From: an uncultured Alphaproteobacteria bacterium
Lineage (GTDB): Bacteria; Pseudomonadota; Alphaproteobacteria; HIMB59; GCA-002718135
Length of the DNA: 42,398 bases
Reading direction: 5' to 3'
NCBI GenBank assembly: GCA_902569865.1
Contig: CACFVT010000007.1
Location: 1 to 42,398 of the forward strand
The notes under the pieces are model-generated. The model did no database searches, was not told the origin of the DNA, and was given only the letters and a program-made list of their open reading frames with translations. The number at the start of each line of letters is the position of its first letter. Within the stretch, counting starts at the first letter, position 1. Position numbers and translations under genes: made by a program. Positions 1 to 8,924 of the stretch are shown here, piece after piece.

Positions 1-81
1 TTCACTCCACCACCACGGCGACCACATATGAAAAATAACTGAACCTATGGTAACTAATACAACTAAAAGTGCTACGATCAT
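1..81 (-). CDS. Cytochrome c oxidase subunit II, N-terminal fragment (runs off the left edge)
   Basis: On the minus strand an ATG at 81-79 opens a frame of 27 codons that continues off the window. An in-frame TGA lies immediately upstream, so the start is well bounded. The peptide begins with a hydrophobic stretch followed by GSVIFHMWSPWWWSE. This resembles, from memory, the N-terminus of a branch of haem-copper oxidase subunit II proteins in which a first membrane helix is followed by an SPWWW motif. The gene is divergent from the pseudoazurin and cox11 genes, which fits an oxidase locus. No clear Shine-Dalgarno sequence is visible. With only 27 residues the family assignment rests on one motif and on context. 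Confidence 0.55.
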   Translation of the reverse strand, partial: MIVALLVVLVTIGSVIFHMWSPWWWSE

Positions 82-295
82 TCAAGGGTCTACATAATAG
101 AATAATTCAAGGAATCAAATCAATTTTTATAAAAAAATTAAAAAAAACTAATATAAAAGAGCGCTTTTCTATGAAGAATATGCTGTTGCGACCTTTAGTC
201 TATTTTTTATGATTAATTTTTAATATTTTTTTTGATTTGAGCAATTTATTGGCTATGTAGGTATTAATTAATTTAAAAAATAAGAGGTAATATTT

Positions 296-727
296 ATGAA
301 ATTTTTCATTATTATATTTGGTTTATTATTTTCACACTCAGTATTAGCAGAAGATACGACTATTGATATGTTAAATAAGGGTGAAGATAGAAGTATGGTC
401 TTTAGTAAAGAAATTGTTAGGATCGATGCAGGCGATACTGTCTTTTGGAAATCAATTGATAAAGGGCATAATGTAGAATTTATTATAAAAAACGGTGTTC
501 CAGAAGGTGTAGACAAATTCAAATCTAAAGTTTCAAAAGATGCAGAATATACATTTACTATACCAGGCATTTATGCTTACTGGTGCACTCCTCATAAATC
601 AATGGGGATGATTGGGTTTGTAATAGTTGGAGATGATTTATCTAACTTGGAATCAATTAAAAAAGTTAAATTTATAGGTAAATCAAAAAAAATAGCAGAA
701 CCACTTATTGCTGAGATAGAAGGATAA
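296..727 (+). CDS. Pseudoazurin-type periplasmic blue copper protein
   Basis: This is a 143-residue exported cupredoxin. Residues 1-18 form a signal peptide ending in VLA, with cleavage before ED. The type-1 copper ligands are all present with pseudoazurin spacing: His58 (KGHNV), Cys97 and His100 (CTPH) and Met105 (MGM). Pseudoazurins shuttle single electrons between periplasmic redox partners such as cytochrome c, oxidases and reductases. An AGAGG ribosome binding site at 283-287 lies 8 nt before the ATG. The gene sits between a divergent oxidase subunit II gene and cox11, so it may deliver electrons to a haem-copper oxidase; that partner is inferred from context. The 214-bp region to the left holds the divergent promoters, and I see no clear operator in it. 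Confidence 0.9.
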   Translation: MKFFIIIFGLLFSHSVLAEDTTIDMLNKGEDRSMVFSKEIVRIDAGDTVFWKSIDKGHNVEFIIKNGVPEGVDKFKSKVSKDAEYTFTIPGIYAYWCTPHKSMGMIGFVIVGDDLSNLESIKKVKFIGKSKKIAEPLIAEIEG

Positions 728-742
728 AATTTAACAAATATT

Positions 743-1282
743 GTGCAATATAAAAAAAAAAATTTTATTATTATTGCAATCAATTTTTTATTTATTGTTT
801 GTATCTTATCAATAGGAATTTATACGTATAAATATTTAAGTAAAGATAATGTAGCGGATAATGAGTTTGTGAAAGGTCAAATAGTTATAAACCCAGAAGC
901 AAAATCACCCGCTATATTAGAAAGAACACTTAACATAAAGTTTGTTGCAAAAGTTGATCAATCTTTAGAATGGGAATTCAAGCCTTTAAAAGAAAATATA
1001 AAAGTAAAAATTGGAGAAAATAACATAGTAAAATATCAGGGCAAAAACATATCAAACAAAACTATTACTTCAACTGCAAATTTTATTGTGGATCCTGAGG
1101 CAGCACAAGTATACTTAATAAAAACTGAATGTTTTTGTTTTACTGAACAAACTCTTAAATCTGGTGAAAGTCAAATATTTACAATGGTTTTTTATGTTGA
1201 CCCTGCCCTTGATTCAGACTGGTATTTTAAAAATTTAGAAGATCTAGTATTCACATACGAGTTTTCAGAATATAAAAGTTAA
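743..1282 (+). CDS. ctaG: Cytochrome c oxidase assembly protein Cox11/CtaG
   Basis: This 179-residue membrane-anchored copper chaperone inserts copper into the CuB site of cytochrome c oxidase subunit I. One N-terminal transmembrane helix (about residues 8-29) is followed by a periplasmic immunoglobulin-like domain. The family signature is CFCFTEQTL, with copper-binding Cys130 and Cys132, followed by the usual FYVDPAL segment. The start codon is GTG at 743, 15 nt after the pseudoazurin stop, and no better ATG precedes the membrane helix. Length and domain layout are normal for the family. In many alphaproteobacteria cox11 lies inside a coxBA-ctaB-cox11-coxC array. Here coxC and surf1 do not follow; thrC does. 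Confidence 0.93.
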   Translation: MQYKKKNFIIIAINFLFIVCILSIGIYTYKYLSKDNVADNEFVKGQIVINPEAKSPAILERTLNIKFVAKVDQSLEWEFKPLKENIKVKIGENNIVKYQGKNISNKTITSTANFIVDPEAAQVYLIKTECFCFTEQTLKSGESQIFTMVFYVDPALDSDWYFKNLEDLVFTYEFSEYKS

Positions 1283-1311
1283 AGTTTTAATATTTATCAA
1301 CTAGGAGAAAA

Positions 1312-2679
1312 GTGCATTATCTAAGTACGCGCAATAATCAACTAAAAGAATCTTTTTTAAATATTCTTTTTAGAGGATTATCAAAAGATGGAGGGTTATT
1401 TTTACCATCAGAGTGGCCAACTGTTTCTTTAGAAAACTTGCAAGGTAAATCTTATCAAGAGGTTGCTCACTCTATAATTTATCCATATATAGAAGATGAT
1501 ATTCCCTATTCTGATTTACAATTAATCATAAATACAGCTTATGAAAGTTTTAATCATAAAAAAATTGCACCTCTACTTAATATCGATCAGAATAAATATA
1601 TATTAGAACTGTTTTATGGTCCTACATTTGCTTTTAAAGATTATGCTCTTCAATTTTTAGGGAGCTTATTTTCTTATCTATTAAATCAAAGCAAAAAGAA
1701 AATTACTGTTTTAGGAGCAACATCTGGAGATACAGGTTCAGCAGCAATAAATGCTTTTAAAGGAAAAAATGATATTGAAGTTTTTATTTTACATCCACAC
1801 AATAATGTATCTGAAGTTCAACGTCGACAGATGACTACAGTAGAAGAAAACAATATACATAATTTTGCTATTGAAGGTACTTTTGATGATTGCCAAAACA
1901 TTGTAAAAGAACTTTTTGTCGATGAAGAAATCCAATCCAAGACTTCTTTAACTGCAATAAATTCAATTAATTGGATAAGAATAATTGCTCAAACAGTTTA
2001 TTATTTTTGGTCTTATTTACAACTAAATGAAGAAAAGATTAATTTTATCGTACCATCAGGAAATTTTGGTAATATTTTTTCTGCTAGAGTAGCAAAATAT
2101 ATGGGACTTCCAATAAATGAACTTCATATAGTTACAAATGAAAATGATATTTTGCATCGCTCTATTAATACAGGTGAAATGAAAATTCTTAAAGTAAAAC
2201 AAACTTACAGTCCGAGTATGGACATACAAATCTCTAGCAATTTTGAGCGGCAATTATTTGAAAGCTCACGAAGAAATAGTAATTATTTAAATGAGTTAAT
2301 GCTATCTTTTTCTAAAGATAAAGAGGTTACGATACCAGAGAATATAGTTAAGGATATGCAATCAATTTATAAAACTCACGCTGTTACTGACTCTGAAGTA
2401 TTGCAAACAATTAAAGAATTTTATAATAAATACCATTATTTATCTGATCCTCATACAGCAACTGGATTAAATGTATTAAATAAAATAAATAACAATATTG
2501 CAAATATTAGTTTGGCTTGTGCACATCCTGCTAAATTTAAAAAGGCAATCTTTGATGCTATTAATCAAGAACCTGCTGTTCCTAAAGAACTTAAAAATAT
2601 TTTTGATAAAGATGAAAAGATGATTATATTAGAAAATAATAAAAAATTAGTTAAATCAGAAATTTTAAAATTAATTTAA
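1312..2679 (+). CDS. thrC: Threonine synthase
   Basis: PLP-dependent enzyme (455 residues) that converts O-phospho-L-homoserine to L-threonine in the cytoplasm. The N-terminal YxSTRN...GLSKDGGLFLP segment is typical of the long, class-1 threonine synthases. The PLP lysine is Lys109 in FAFKDYALQ. The phosphate-binding region includes GATSGDTGSAA, and SGNFGNIFSARVAKYMGLPI is also diagnostic. It starts at GTG 1312, preceded by an AGGAGA ribosome binding site at 1303-1308. The M16 peptidase gene follows after 2 nt, a pairing seen often in alphaproteobacteria, so the two are probably cotranscribed. Confidence 0.96.
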   Translation: MHYLSTRNNQLKESFLNILFRGLSKDGGLFLPSEWPTVSLENLQGKSYQEVAHSIIYPYIEDDIPYSDLQLIINTAYESFNHKKIAPLLNIDQNKYILELFYGPTFAFKDYALQFLGSLFSYLLNQSKKKITVLGATSGDTGSAAINAFKGKNDIEVFILHPHNNVSEVQRRQMTTVEENNIHNFAIEGTFDDCQNIVKELFVDEEIQSKTSLTAINSINWIRIIAQTVYYFWSYLQLNEEKINFIVPSGNFGNIFSARVAKYMGLPINELHIVTNENDILHRSINTGEMKILKVKQTYSPSMDIQISSNFERQLFESSRRNSNYLNELMLSFSKDKEVTIPENIVKDMQSIYKTHAVTDSEVLQTIKEFYNKYHYLSDPHTATGLNVLNKINNNIANISLACAHPAKFKKAIFDAINQEPAVPKELKNIFDKDEKMIILENNKKLVKSEILKLI

Positions 2680-2681
2680 AT

Positions 2682-3935
2682 ATGCAACAAATTACAACTC
2701 TAGATAATGGACTACGTATTGTCACACAAAATATGCCTGGTTTGGAAACTGTATCAATGGGAATTTGGAATTTTGTTGGAGGAAGGGATGAAGAGGAAAA
2801 TGTTAACGGTGTTGCTCACCTTTTAGAACATATGGCATTTAAAGGTACTACATCTAAATCAGCATTACAGATTGCAGAAACTATTGAAAATGTTGGTGGT
2901 GATATAAATGCATATACATCTAAAGAGATTACAGCTTATTATGTTAAATTACTTGCAGATGATTTACCATATGGAATTGATATATTGACAGACATTCTTC
3001 AAAATTCTACTTTTCAAGAAGACGAATTAAACCGCGAAAGAGGTGTTATTATTCAAGAAATAGGAATGTACCTTGATACACCTGATGATATGATTTTTGA
3101 TTATTGGCAAGACAAAGCTTATCCTAATCAACCAATGGGAAGATCAATATTAGGTAAAACAGACATAATAAAAAACATTACAAGAGAACAGGTAAAAGAT
3201 TTTATGAGTTCCCATTATAATCCAAAAAAAATGATTGTGAGTGCTGCTGGTAAAATTGATCACTCTTCCTTTGTTGAAAGTATTAAAAAAGTTTGTAACA
3301 ATTTACCTAATGGCACAAACAATATTAGAATTAAAGCAAATTATAATTCTGGTGAATATAGGGAAGAAAAAAAGCTCGAACAAATTCACCTCCTATTAGG
3401 TTTTGAAGGAATTAATTATCACAATGATGATTATTATTCTCTACTTGTGTATTCTTCACTTTTAGGCGGAGGAATGTCTTCAAGATTATTTCAAGAAATT
3501 AGAGAAAAACGAGGGTTAGTATATGGGATTTCTTCTTTTAGTGCATCTTATACAGATACAGGTATTTTTGGCATATACTGTGGAACAGGAGAACATCAAA
3601 TAACAGAACTAATCCCTGTTTTATGTGATCAATTAAATAGTAGTCCAACTACTATTACTGAGAAAGAAATTGAAAGAGGGAAGGCACAATTAAAAGCAAG
3701 TTTAATGATGGGTAGAGAAAGTGCATTTCGTCGCTGTGAAAGTGCCGCAAAACAATTATTAGTTTTTAATCGTGTAATTGAACCATCTGAAATCTTAAAA
3801 AAAATTGAAAATGTTAATGTCGAATCAGTAAAAAAAATAGCACAATTGATTGTATCGCGACCATTAACTATTTCAAGTATTGGCCCAATAAAAAAACTTG
3901 AAACTCTTGATAAAATTCAAGATAGATTAAAATAG
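2682..3935 (+). CDS. M16-family zinc metallopeptidase (mitochondrial processing peptidase-like)
   Basis: A 417-residue M16B peptidase, the bacterial relative of the mitochondrial processing peptidase beta subunit. The inverted zinc motif HxxEH is present as His46, Glu49 and His50. The distal zinc ligand is Glu126, exactly 76 residues after the second histidine as in the family. The C-terminal half carries the GGGMSSRLFQEIREKRGLVY segment found in active M16B proteins. The protein has no signal peptide. The ATG lies 2 nt after the thrC stop, so translation is probably coupled. The physiological substrate in bacteria is not established. A 127-bp stretch to the right holds a small gene on the opposite strand. 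Confidence 0.93.
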   Translation: MQQITTLDNGLRIVTQNMPGLETVSMGIWNFVGGRDEEENVNGVAHLLEHMAFKGTTSKSALQIAETIENVGGDINAYTSKEITAYYVKLLADDLPYGIDILTDILQNSTFQEDELNRERGVIIQEIGMYLDTPDDMIFDYWQDKAYPNQPMGRSILGKTDIIKNITREQVKDFMSSHYNPKKMIVSAAGKIDHSSFVESIKKVCNNLPNGTNNIRIKANYNSGEYREEKKLEQIHLLLGFEGINYHNDDYYSLLVYSSLLGGGMSSRLFQEIREKRGLVYGISSFSASYTDTGIFGIYCGTGEHQITELIPVLCDQLNSSPTTITEKEIERGKAQLKASLMMGRESAFRRCESAAKQLLVFNRVIEPSEILKKIENVNVESVKKIAQLIVSRPLTISSIGPIKKLETLDKIQDRLK

Positions 3936-3952
3936 TTTAAAATATTATTAAA

Positions 3953-4048
3953 TTATATTGAAAGTATTGTCCAAAAAACAGAAAAACCTATAAATATTAA
4001 GATAGCTAATATTAAAAAAGCAATTATTTCTTTAAGAGGAAATTTCAT
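3953..4048 (-). CDS. 31-residue single-pass membrane peptide downstream of DUF6494 gene
   Basis: On the minus strand an ATG at 4048-4046 opens 31 codons ending in TAA at 3955-3953. The translation is a short basic or polar start (MKFPLKE), one uninterrupted hydrophobic helix of about 20 residues (IIAFLILAILIFIGFSVFW), then a short tail. It begins 14 nt after the stop of the DUF6494 gene on the same strand, and it fills a gap that otherwise has no gene. The purine-rich TTAATAAT spacer gives no strong ribosome binding site. I do not recognise a family. The clean membrane helix, the start near the upstream stop and the position support a real gene, but AT-rich DNA readily yields short hydrophobic frames by chance. 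Confidence 0.5.
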   Translation of the reverse strand: MKFPLKEIIAFLILAILIFIGFSVFWTILSI

Positions 4049-4062
4049 AAATTATTAATAAA

Positions 4063-4269
4063 TTATTCAATTTTTATTTTATCTGAAATTGTATGCTCAA
4101 TATTTTGGTCCTTAATAGTCATTTTCATTTCAATTGCAACTTCATCACTTGTTTTTAAATTTCCTTCTCCTACAGATTTAGTTATATAATTTTCAATAAC
4201 TTTTTGAGAGGTGATACCTACTTTTTTTAAAAATTTTCTAATTTCCAGATTTAAATTTTCTTCATTCAT
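4063..4269 (-). CDS. DUF6494 family small protein
   Basis: A 68-residue soluble protein beginning MNEENLNLEIRKFLKKVGITSQ, followed by an ENYITKSVGEGNL helix and a beta-rich tail ending in HTISDKIKIE. From memory this matches the conserved alphaproteobacterial family DUF6494, whose members share the IRKFLKKVG(I/V)TSQ start, a short helical middle and a Thr-His-x-Val-like tail. The function is unknown. It is the first gene of a two-gene minus-strand unit with the 31-residue membrane peptide and is convergent with the M16 peptidase gene. The 153-bp gap to the right, before ubiA, contains only AT-rich sequence that presumably holds divergent promoters. Confidence 0.8.
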   Translation of the reverse strand: MNEENLNLEIRKFLKKVGITSQKVIENYITKSVGEGNLKTSDEVAIEMKMTIKDQNIEHTISDKIKIE

Positions 4270-4422
4270 TTTATTATTCTATGCTAATTAATTAACTTTG
4301 TAAAAACAATAAAAACTCCTAATCTAGATAAAAATGTAATTTTTGATTAAATAATTATAGTAGATATTAAGTTTTTGTTATATCAGATTTTTTTATTATA
4401 AAAATTAGCCAAAACTTTAACT

Positions 4423-5286
4423 ATGTTGGATAAATTTATTCCAAAAAATTTTTTTTATTTTCTTGATTTAATTAGATTCAATAATCCTATAGGTTTTTTA
4501 CTATTGATGTGGCCCTGTTGGTTTGGTTTAGCTTATTCAAATAAATCTTATAATGATTTATTTTATTTATACATTTTATTTTTTTTTGGATCATTTCTAA
4601 TGAGAAGTGCTGGTTGCATTATAAATGATCTAATTGATATTAAAATTGATAGCAAAATAATGCGTACTTATAGGAGGCCTCTAGCATCAAAAAAAATTAA
4701 TATTTTAAATGCAATAATTTTCCTCTTTGTTCTACTTCTTCTCAGTTTTGCAATTTTAATTCAGTTTTCAATATTAACTATAATTATTGGTTTATTGAGT
4801 GTTCCTATTATTATTCTGTATCCATTAATGAAAAGAGTTACATATTGGCCTCAACTTGTTCTTGGTATAGTTTTTAGTTGGGGGGTATTAATTACCTCTT
4901 TTGAATTATATGGAGGAATAAAATTAGATTATTTCTTACTTTACTTAGCATGCATTTTTTGGACTTTAAGCTATGATACGATTTATGCCTATCAAGACAG
5001 AAACGATGATATTAGCAATAATGTAAAATCTACGGCTGTACTATTAGGGGAAAAAGGTAAGTTATTTGTAAGGTTTAGCTATTTTTGTATGTTAAGCATA
5101 ATCAGTTATTTATCTTGGAAATCATCAGAAAATCTAGCTAGTTTAGGCGTGATAATTGTAATACTTATTGGTATAAACATAATTATAAATAAATGGCAAC
5201 CACACTCTACTGAAAGTTCAAATTATTATTTTCGACAAAATAATTTATTGGGTGGTGTTATTTTTTTATATTTATTATTTTTTTAA
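4423..5286 (+). CDS. ubiA: 4-hydroxybenzoate polyprenyltransferase
   Basis: Integral membrane prenyltransferase of 287 residues that attaches the polyprenyl tail to 4-hydroxybenzoate in ubiquinone biosynthesis. The first Mg-diphosphate motif is N68-D69-xx-D72-xxx-D76, preceded by MRSAGCIIND and followed by the RPLAS stretch typical of UbiA. The second aspartate-rich motif is YAYQDRNDD (about residues 188-196). Eight or nine hydrophobic helices can be read, as expected. The stop codon abuts the ATG of the downstream ABC transporter with no spacer, so ubiA is probably the first gene of the operon running to lpxL. Confidence 0.93.
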   Translation: MLDKFIPKNFFYFLDLIRFNNPIGFLLLMWPCWFGLAYSNKSYNDLFYLYILFFFGSFLMRSAGCIINDLIDIKIDSKIMRTYRRPLASKKINILNAIIFLFVLLLLSFAILIQFSILTIIIGLLSVPIIILYPLMKRVTYWPQLVLGIVFSWGVLITSFELYGGIKLDYFLLYLACIFWTLSYDTIYAYQDRNDDISNNVKSTAVLLGEKGKLFVRFSYFCMLSIISYLSWKSSENLASLGVIIVILIGINIIINKWQPHSTESSNYYFRQNNLLGGVIFLYLLFF

Positions 5287-7038
5287 ATGCCTTCAGTGTA
5301 TAAAAATAAAAGATCTGTAATTAATCGCTTGATTTTTGATTATTTATTTAGCCATAAATATATAATTTTTTTAGCATTATTAATGATGATTATATCAGCT
5401 GCAGCAACAGGTTTGCATGCTTGGCTTGTAAGACCTGCTTTAGATGAAGTTTTGATAAAAGGAAATAAAGAAATGCTGTTTCTAATTCCTCTTGCTATTA
5501 TAATTGTTACTCTTTGCAAAGGTATTGCGACTTATACTCATTCTTTCCAAATGAGTAAAGTTGCTCATTCTGTAATTGCTAAACTTCAAACACATATGTT
5601 TGAAAAATTAATGTATCTAAATTTAAACTATTTTAATGAATCTAAGTCAGGAAATTTAATTTCAAGACTTATTAATGATACCTACTATTTAAGATTGGCG
5701 ATAGTAAAATCTGTAACAGCTGTAATCAAAGATATTTTAGTTATTATCTTTTTGCTAGCAAATATGTTTTATCAAAGTTGGTCATTAACACTTTTTGCGT
5801 TTTTTGCATTCCCCTTAGCAATTTGGCCAATAAAAAAAATTGGTAAAAGTATTAGAAATATTACATATGAAATTCAAAATGAAATTGCGAAATTTTCTAA
5901 TGTTTTAGCTGAGAGTATTAAAGGAATTCGTCAAGTTAAGGCATACAACAGAGAAGAATATGAAAAGAAAAGAGCATTTGAAACTATTAATTTCATAAAG
6001 AAATTTTTTATACGATCAGCCTTTGTGAGCAATAGATTAAGTCCTCTAATGGAATTTATAGGGAGTTTAGCTGTTGCTGTTTCTATCTATGCTGGTGGAG
6101 TTTTTGTTTTGAATGAAAGCATGACAACAGGCCAATTCATGAGTTTTCTTGTAAGTCTTCTTTTGGCATACCAGCCTGTAAAAGCTCTTGGTAATTTAAA
6201 TATAAGTGTTCAAGAAGGTCTAGCAGGTGCTGAAAGAATATTTTTATTACTGGATACGCCGTTAGAAAAATCAGAAAAACATGGAGTTAGTAGCAATATT
6301 AAATTAAATGGAAATATAGAATTTAAAGATGTTAATTTTTCTTATAGTGAACAAAAAATTCTTAATAATATAAATTTAACAATAGATTCCGGGAAAAAAA
6401 CTGCTTTTGTAGGAATGTCAGGGAGTGGAAAATCGACTTTAATTAATTTATTATTGAGATTTTATGATCATTATAAGGGAACAATTAAAATTGATCAAAA
6501 AGATATTAAATCATTGTCGTTATTTGATTTAAGAGAAAATATTTCCTTAATTACTCAAGAAACTCTTTTATTTAATGAGAGTATATTAGATAATATCAGA
6601 TATGGAAATATGTCATCTAATGATGATGAAATTCAAGCAATTGCAGATATTTCAGGTGTAAGTAAATTTGCAAATCAGTTACCTGATAAGCTAAATACAA
6701 TTGTTGGAGAAAGTGGTATTAAACTATCAGGAGGACAAAGACAAAGAATAGCAATTGCAAGAGCTCTAATCAAAGATGCGCCTATACTTATTATGGATGA
6801 AGCAACGTCTTCATTAGATAACCTTACTGAAAAGGAAATACAATCAGCTCTTGATGAATTAATGAAAGATAAAACAACCATTATTATTGCCCATAGACTA
6901 AGTACTATACAAAATGCTGACGTGATTTTTACATTAGAAAAAGGTATAATAGAAAGTAATGGTGATCATGAATATTTAATTAAAAATTCTGCAGTTTACA
7001 AAAAATTACAATTGCAGGAAGACTATAATGACAATTAA
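5287..7038 (+). CDS. msbA: MsbA-type lipid A / polar lipid ABC exporter (fused TM and ATPase domains)
   Basis: A 583-residue ABC half-transporter that probably works as a homodimer and flips lipid A-core across the inner membrane. Residues 1-310 form the six-helix exporter domain. The nucleotide-binding domain follows, with Walker A GMSGSGKST (376-384), signature LSGGQ (480-484), Walker B ILIMDE (500-505) and an H-loop IIAHRLST. The neighbours waaA, lpxK and lpxL support a lipid A role over a drug-export role; many close homologues carry only a generic ABC transporter label. It overlaps the next gene by 11 nt. Confidence 0.85.
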   Translation: MPSVYKNKRSVINRLIFDYLFSHKYIIFLALLMMIISAAATGLHAWLVRPALDEVLIKGNKEMLFLIPLAIIIVTLCKGIATYTHSFQMSKVAHSVIAKLQTHMFEKLMYLNLNYFNESKSGNLISRLINDTYYLRLAIVKSVTAVIKDILVIIFLLANMFYQSWSLTLFAFFAFPLAIWPIKKIGKSIRNITYEIQNEIAKFSNVLAESIKGIRQVKAYNREEYEKKRAFETINFIKKFFIRSAFVSNRLSPLMEFIGSLAVAVSIYAGGVFVLNESMTTGQFMSFLVSLLLAYQPVKALGNLNISVQEGLAGAERIFLLLDTPLEKSEKHGVSSNIKLNGNIEFKDVNFSYSEQKILNNINLTIDSGKKTAFVGMSGSGKSTLINLLLRFYDHYKGTIKIDQKDIKSLSLFDLRENISLITQETLLFNESILDNIRYGNMSSNDDEIQAIADISGVSKFANQLPDKLNTIVGESGIKLSGGQRQRIAIARALIKDAPILIMDEATSSLDNLTEKEIQSALDELMKDKTTIIIAHRLSTIQNADVIFTLEKGIIESNGDHEYLIKNSAVYKKLQLQEDYNDN

Positions 7039-7699
7039 AAAAAAAATTATTAAAAATTTTTTTGTTCAACATTTTTTAGCTTTTTTAAGTGCTATGTATA
7101 TAAAACTAGTCAAAGCAACATCTGTTATTTTAGAAAAAAATATTGAATCGCCAGAATTTTATTGGAAAAATAATAAACCTTTCATACTAGCTTTTTGGCA
7201 CAATCAATTAATGTTGATTAGTTATTGTTGGAAATCAAATTCTAAAATAAATGTTCTAGCTTCAGGTCATAGTGATGGGAGATTTGGAGCAATTATAGGA
7301 AAATATTTTAATTTAAATAATATTCCAACATCATCTAATGAAAAATCAATTACTATTAAGCCAATTTTTAAATTACTAAAAAACTCAAGCTACATAGGGA
7401 TAACGCCTGATGGTCCAAGAGGACCAAATCAAAAAGTATCAGATGGAATAATTAAAATATCAAAAACAACACAAGTTCCTATTATACCCATTGGGTTTGC
7501 CTCATCTAAATTTAAAAGACTTAAATCTTGGGATTCTTTCTTAATCACTAAACCTTTTGCTAGGTGTGCTTTTGTATGGGGAAATTCAATAACTATACCT
7601 AAAAATTGTAGTGAAAATGAAATTGAGGAATTTAAAAATAAGTTAGAGAGTGAAATAAATATTTGTGTGGATCAGGCAAAAAAAGAAATAAATGCATAA
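7028..7699 (+). CDS. DUF374 lysophospholipid acyltransferase-family protein
   Basis: A 223-residue protein of the DUF374 family, related to glycerolipid and lipid A acyltransferases. The family features are the AFWHNQLML segment (acyltransferase His motif region), HSDGRFG, and the strongly conserved ITPDGPRGPN loop. The N-terminus has one hydrophobic, probably membrane-associated segment. DUF374 genes commonly lie directly before waaA in alphaproteobacteria, as here, and probably add an acyl chain to a lipid A or phospholipid intermediate; the exact substrate is not known to me. It overlaps both neighbours (11 and 8 nt), indicating translational coupling. Confidence 0.85.
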   Translation: MTIKKKIIKNFFVQHFLAFLSAMYIKLVKATSVILEKNIESPEFYWKNNKPFILAFWHNQLMLISYCWKSNSKINVLASGHSDGRFGAIIGKYFNLNNIPTSSNEKSITIKPIFKLLKNSSYIGITPDGPRGPNQKVSDGIIKISKTTQVPIIPIGFASSKFKRLKSWDSFLITKPFARCAFVWGNSITIPKNCSENEIEEFKNKLESEINICVDQAKKEINA

Positions 7700-8924
7700 A
7701 ATATATAAATTTATATCTTATTGTTTAATTCCGTTTATTTATTTAAATACATTCATAAGATTAATTAAAAAAAAAGAAGATAGTAATAGATACAAAGAAA
7801 GATTTGGATTTACAAATTTAAAAAAAAATGTTGAAAAAGAGTTTGTTTGGATTCATGCCTCAAGTGTTGGTGAGTTTAAATCATGTGATTTATTAATAAA
7901 TCATTTCTATAAGACATATAATTTATTAATTACAACAACAACTAAAACAGCTTCAGATTACGCCATAAAAAATTATGGAGAAAAAATTATTCATCAATAT
8001 GCTCCCTATGATGTTATCCCATGGATTGATAAATTTTTAGAAACTTGGAAACCAAAGTTAGTAATTTGGATTGAATCCGATATTTGGCCTAACACAATAG
8101 TTAGATTGCGTGAAAAGAAAATTTCTGCAGTTTTCTTAAATGCTAGAATATCTCCTCAATCTTTTGAAAGGTGGAAAATTTTTTCTTCTTATTATAAATT
8201 TATAACTAAAAGTTTTTTTTCAATCTATGCACAAAGCAAAAATGATTTGGACAGAATAACAAAACTTACAGATGTAAATGTAGATTATTTAGGTAATTTA
8301 AAACTAACCAAAAGAAATACCTCACTATCCAAATATGAAATTTCAGAAAAAATAAATATTATGATAGCAAGCACGCACCAAAATGAAGAAAATTTAATAA
8401 TTCCATACATGCAAAATATAAGCGAAAAATTTCCATTTATTAATTTTATTATTGCACCTCGACATCCAAATAGATCAAAAACAATTTATAGTTTACTAAA
8501 GAATAAAAAATTAGATGTTGAATATCATAGTCAATTAGAAAATCATAAGTGTAGATACTTGATAATTGATAGTTTTGGGAAAATGGAAGAATTTTTCAAT
8601 AAAAGTGATATAGTTTTTTTAGGTGGATCTCTTATAAAAAAAGGTGGTCATAATCCAATCGAAGCTGCTTTAGCAAATTGTGCAATTATTTCTGGTCCCT
8701 ATGTGTTTAATTGGCAGAATTTATATGAAGAAATGATGGATCAAAATTCTTGTTTAATGATTAATGAAGCAAAAGAATTAGAAATAAAAATAATAAATCT
8801 AATTAAAAATAAGGACCTTCTAGAAAAATACAAAAAAAATGCCCTTACTTTTTCAAATACTGTTTTCTTTAAAGAAGACAAATTGATAAAATTATTAAAT
8901 TATAAACTGAGGTATAATGCTTAA
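7692..8924 (+). CDS. waaA: 3-deoxy-D-manno-octulosonic acid (Kdo) transferase
   Basis: A 410-residue GT30 glycosyltransferase that transfers Kdo from CMP-Kdo to the lipid A precursor at the inner membrane. The N-terminus carries a short hydrophobic segment and the RYKERFG motif. The catalytic glutamate is Glu61 in WIHASSVGEF. Other family motifs are WIESDIWPN, LNARIS and the GGSLIKKGGHNPIEAA donor-site region. It overlaps the DUF374 gene and lpxK by 8 nt each. Length is normal. Confidence 0.95.
   Translation: MHKIYKFISYCLIPFIYLNTFIRLIKKKEDSNRYKERFGFTNLKKNVEKEFVWIHASSVGEFKSCDLLINHFYKTYNLLITTTTKTASDYAIKNYGEKIIHQYAPYDVIPWIDKFLETWKPKLVIWIESDIWPNTIVRLREKKISAVFLNARISPQSFERWKIFSSYYKFITKSFFSIYAQSKNDLDRITKLTDVNVDYLGNLKLTKRNTSLSKYEISEKINIMIASTHQNEENLIIPYMQNISEKFPFINFIIAPRHPNRSKTIYSLLKNKKLDVEYHSQLENHKCRYLIIDSFGKMEEFFNKSDIVFLGGSLIKKGGHNPIEAALANCAIISGPYVFNWQNLYEEMMDQNSCLMINEAKELEIKIINLIKNKDLLEKYKKNALTFSNTVFFKEDKLIKLLNYKLRYNA

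Noticed and set aside
57-73. IleRS HIGH motif reading HMGT (residue positions 64-67 of the protein at 16747-19521) as a sign of a defective enzyme
   Set aside because: Variation at the last histidine is seen in functional synthetases, and every other motif including KMSKS and the zinc finger is intact.
268-570. 100-codon minus-strand frame opposite pseudoazurin
   Set aside because: It is fully antisense to a gene with signal peptide and all copper ligands, and its translation has no recognisable family pattern.
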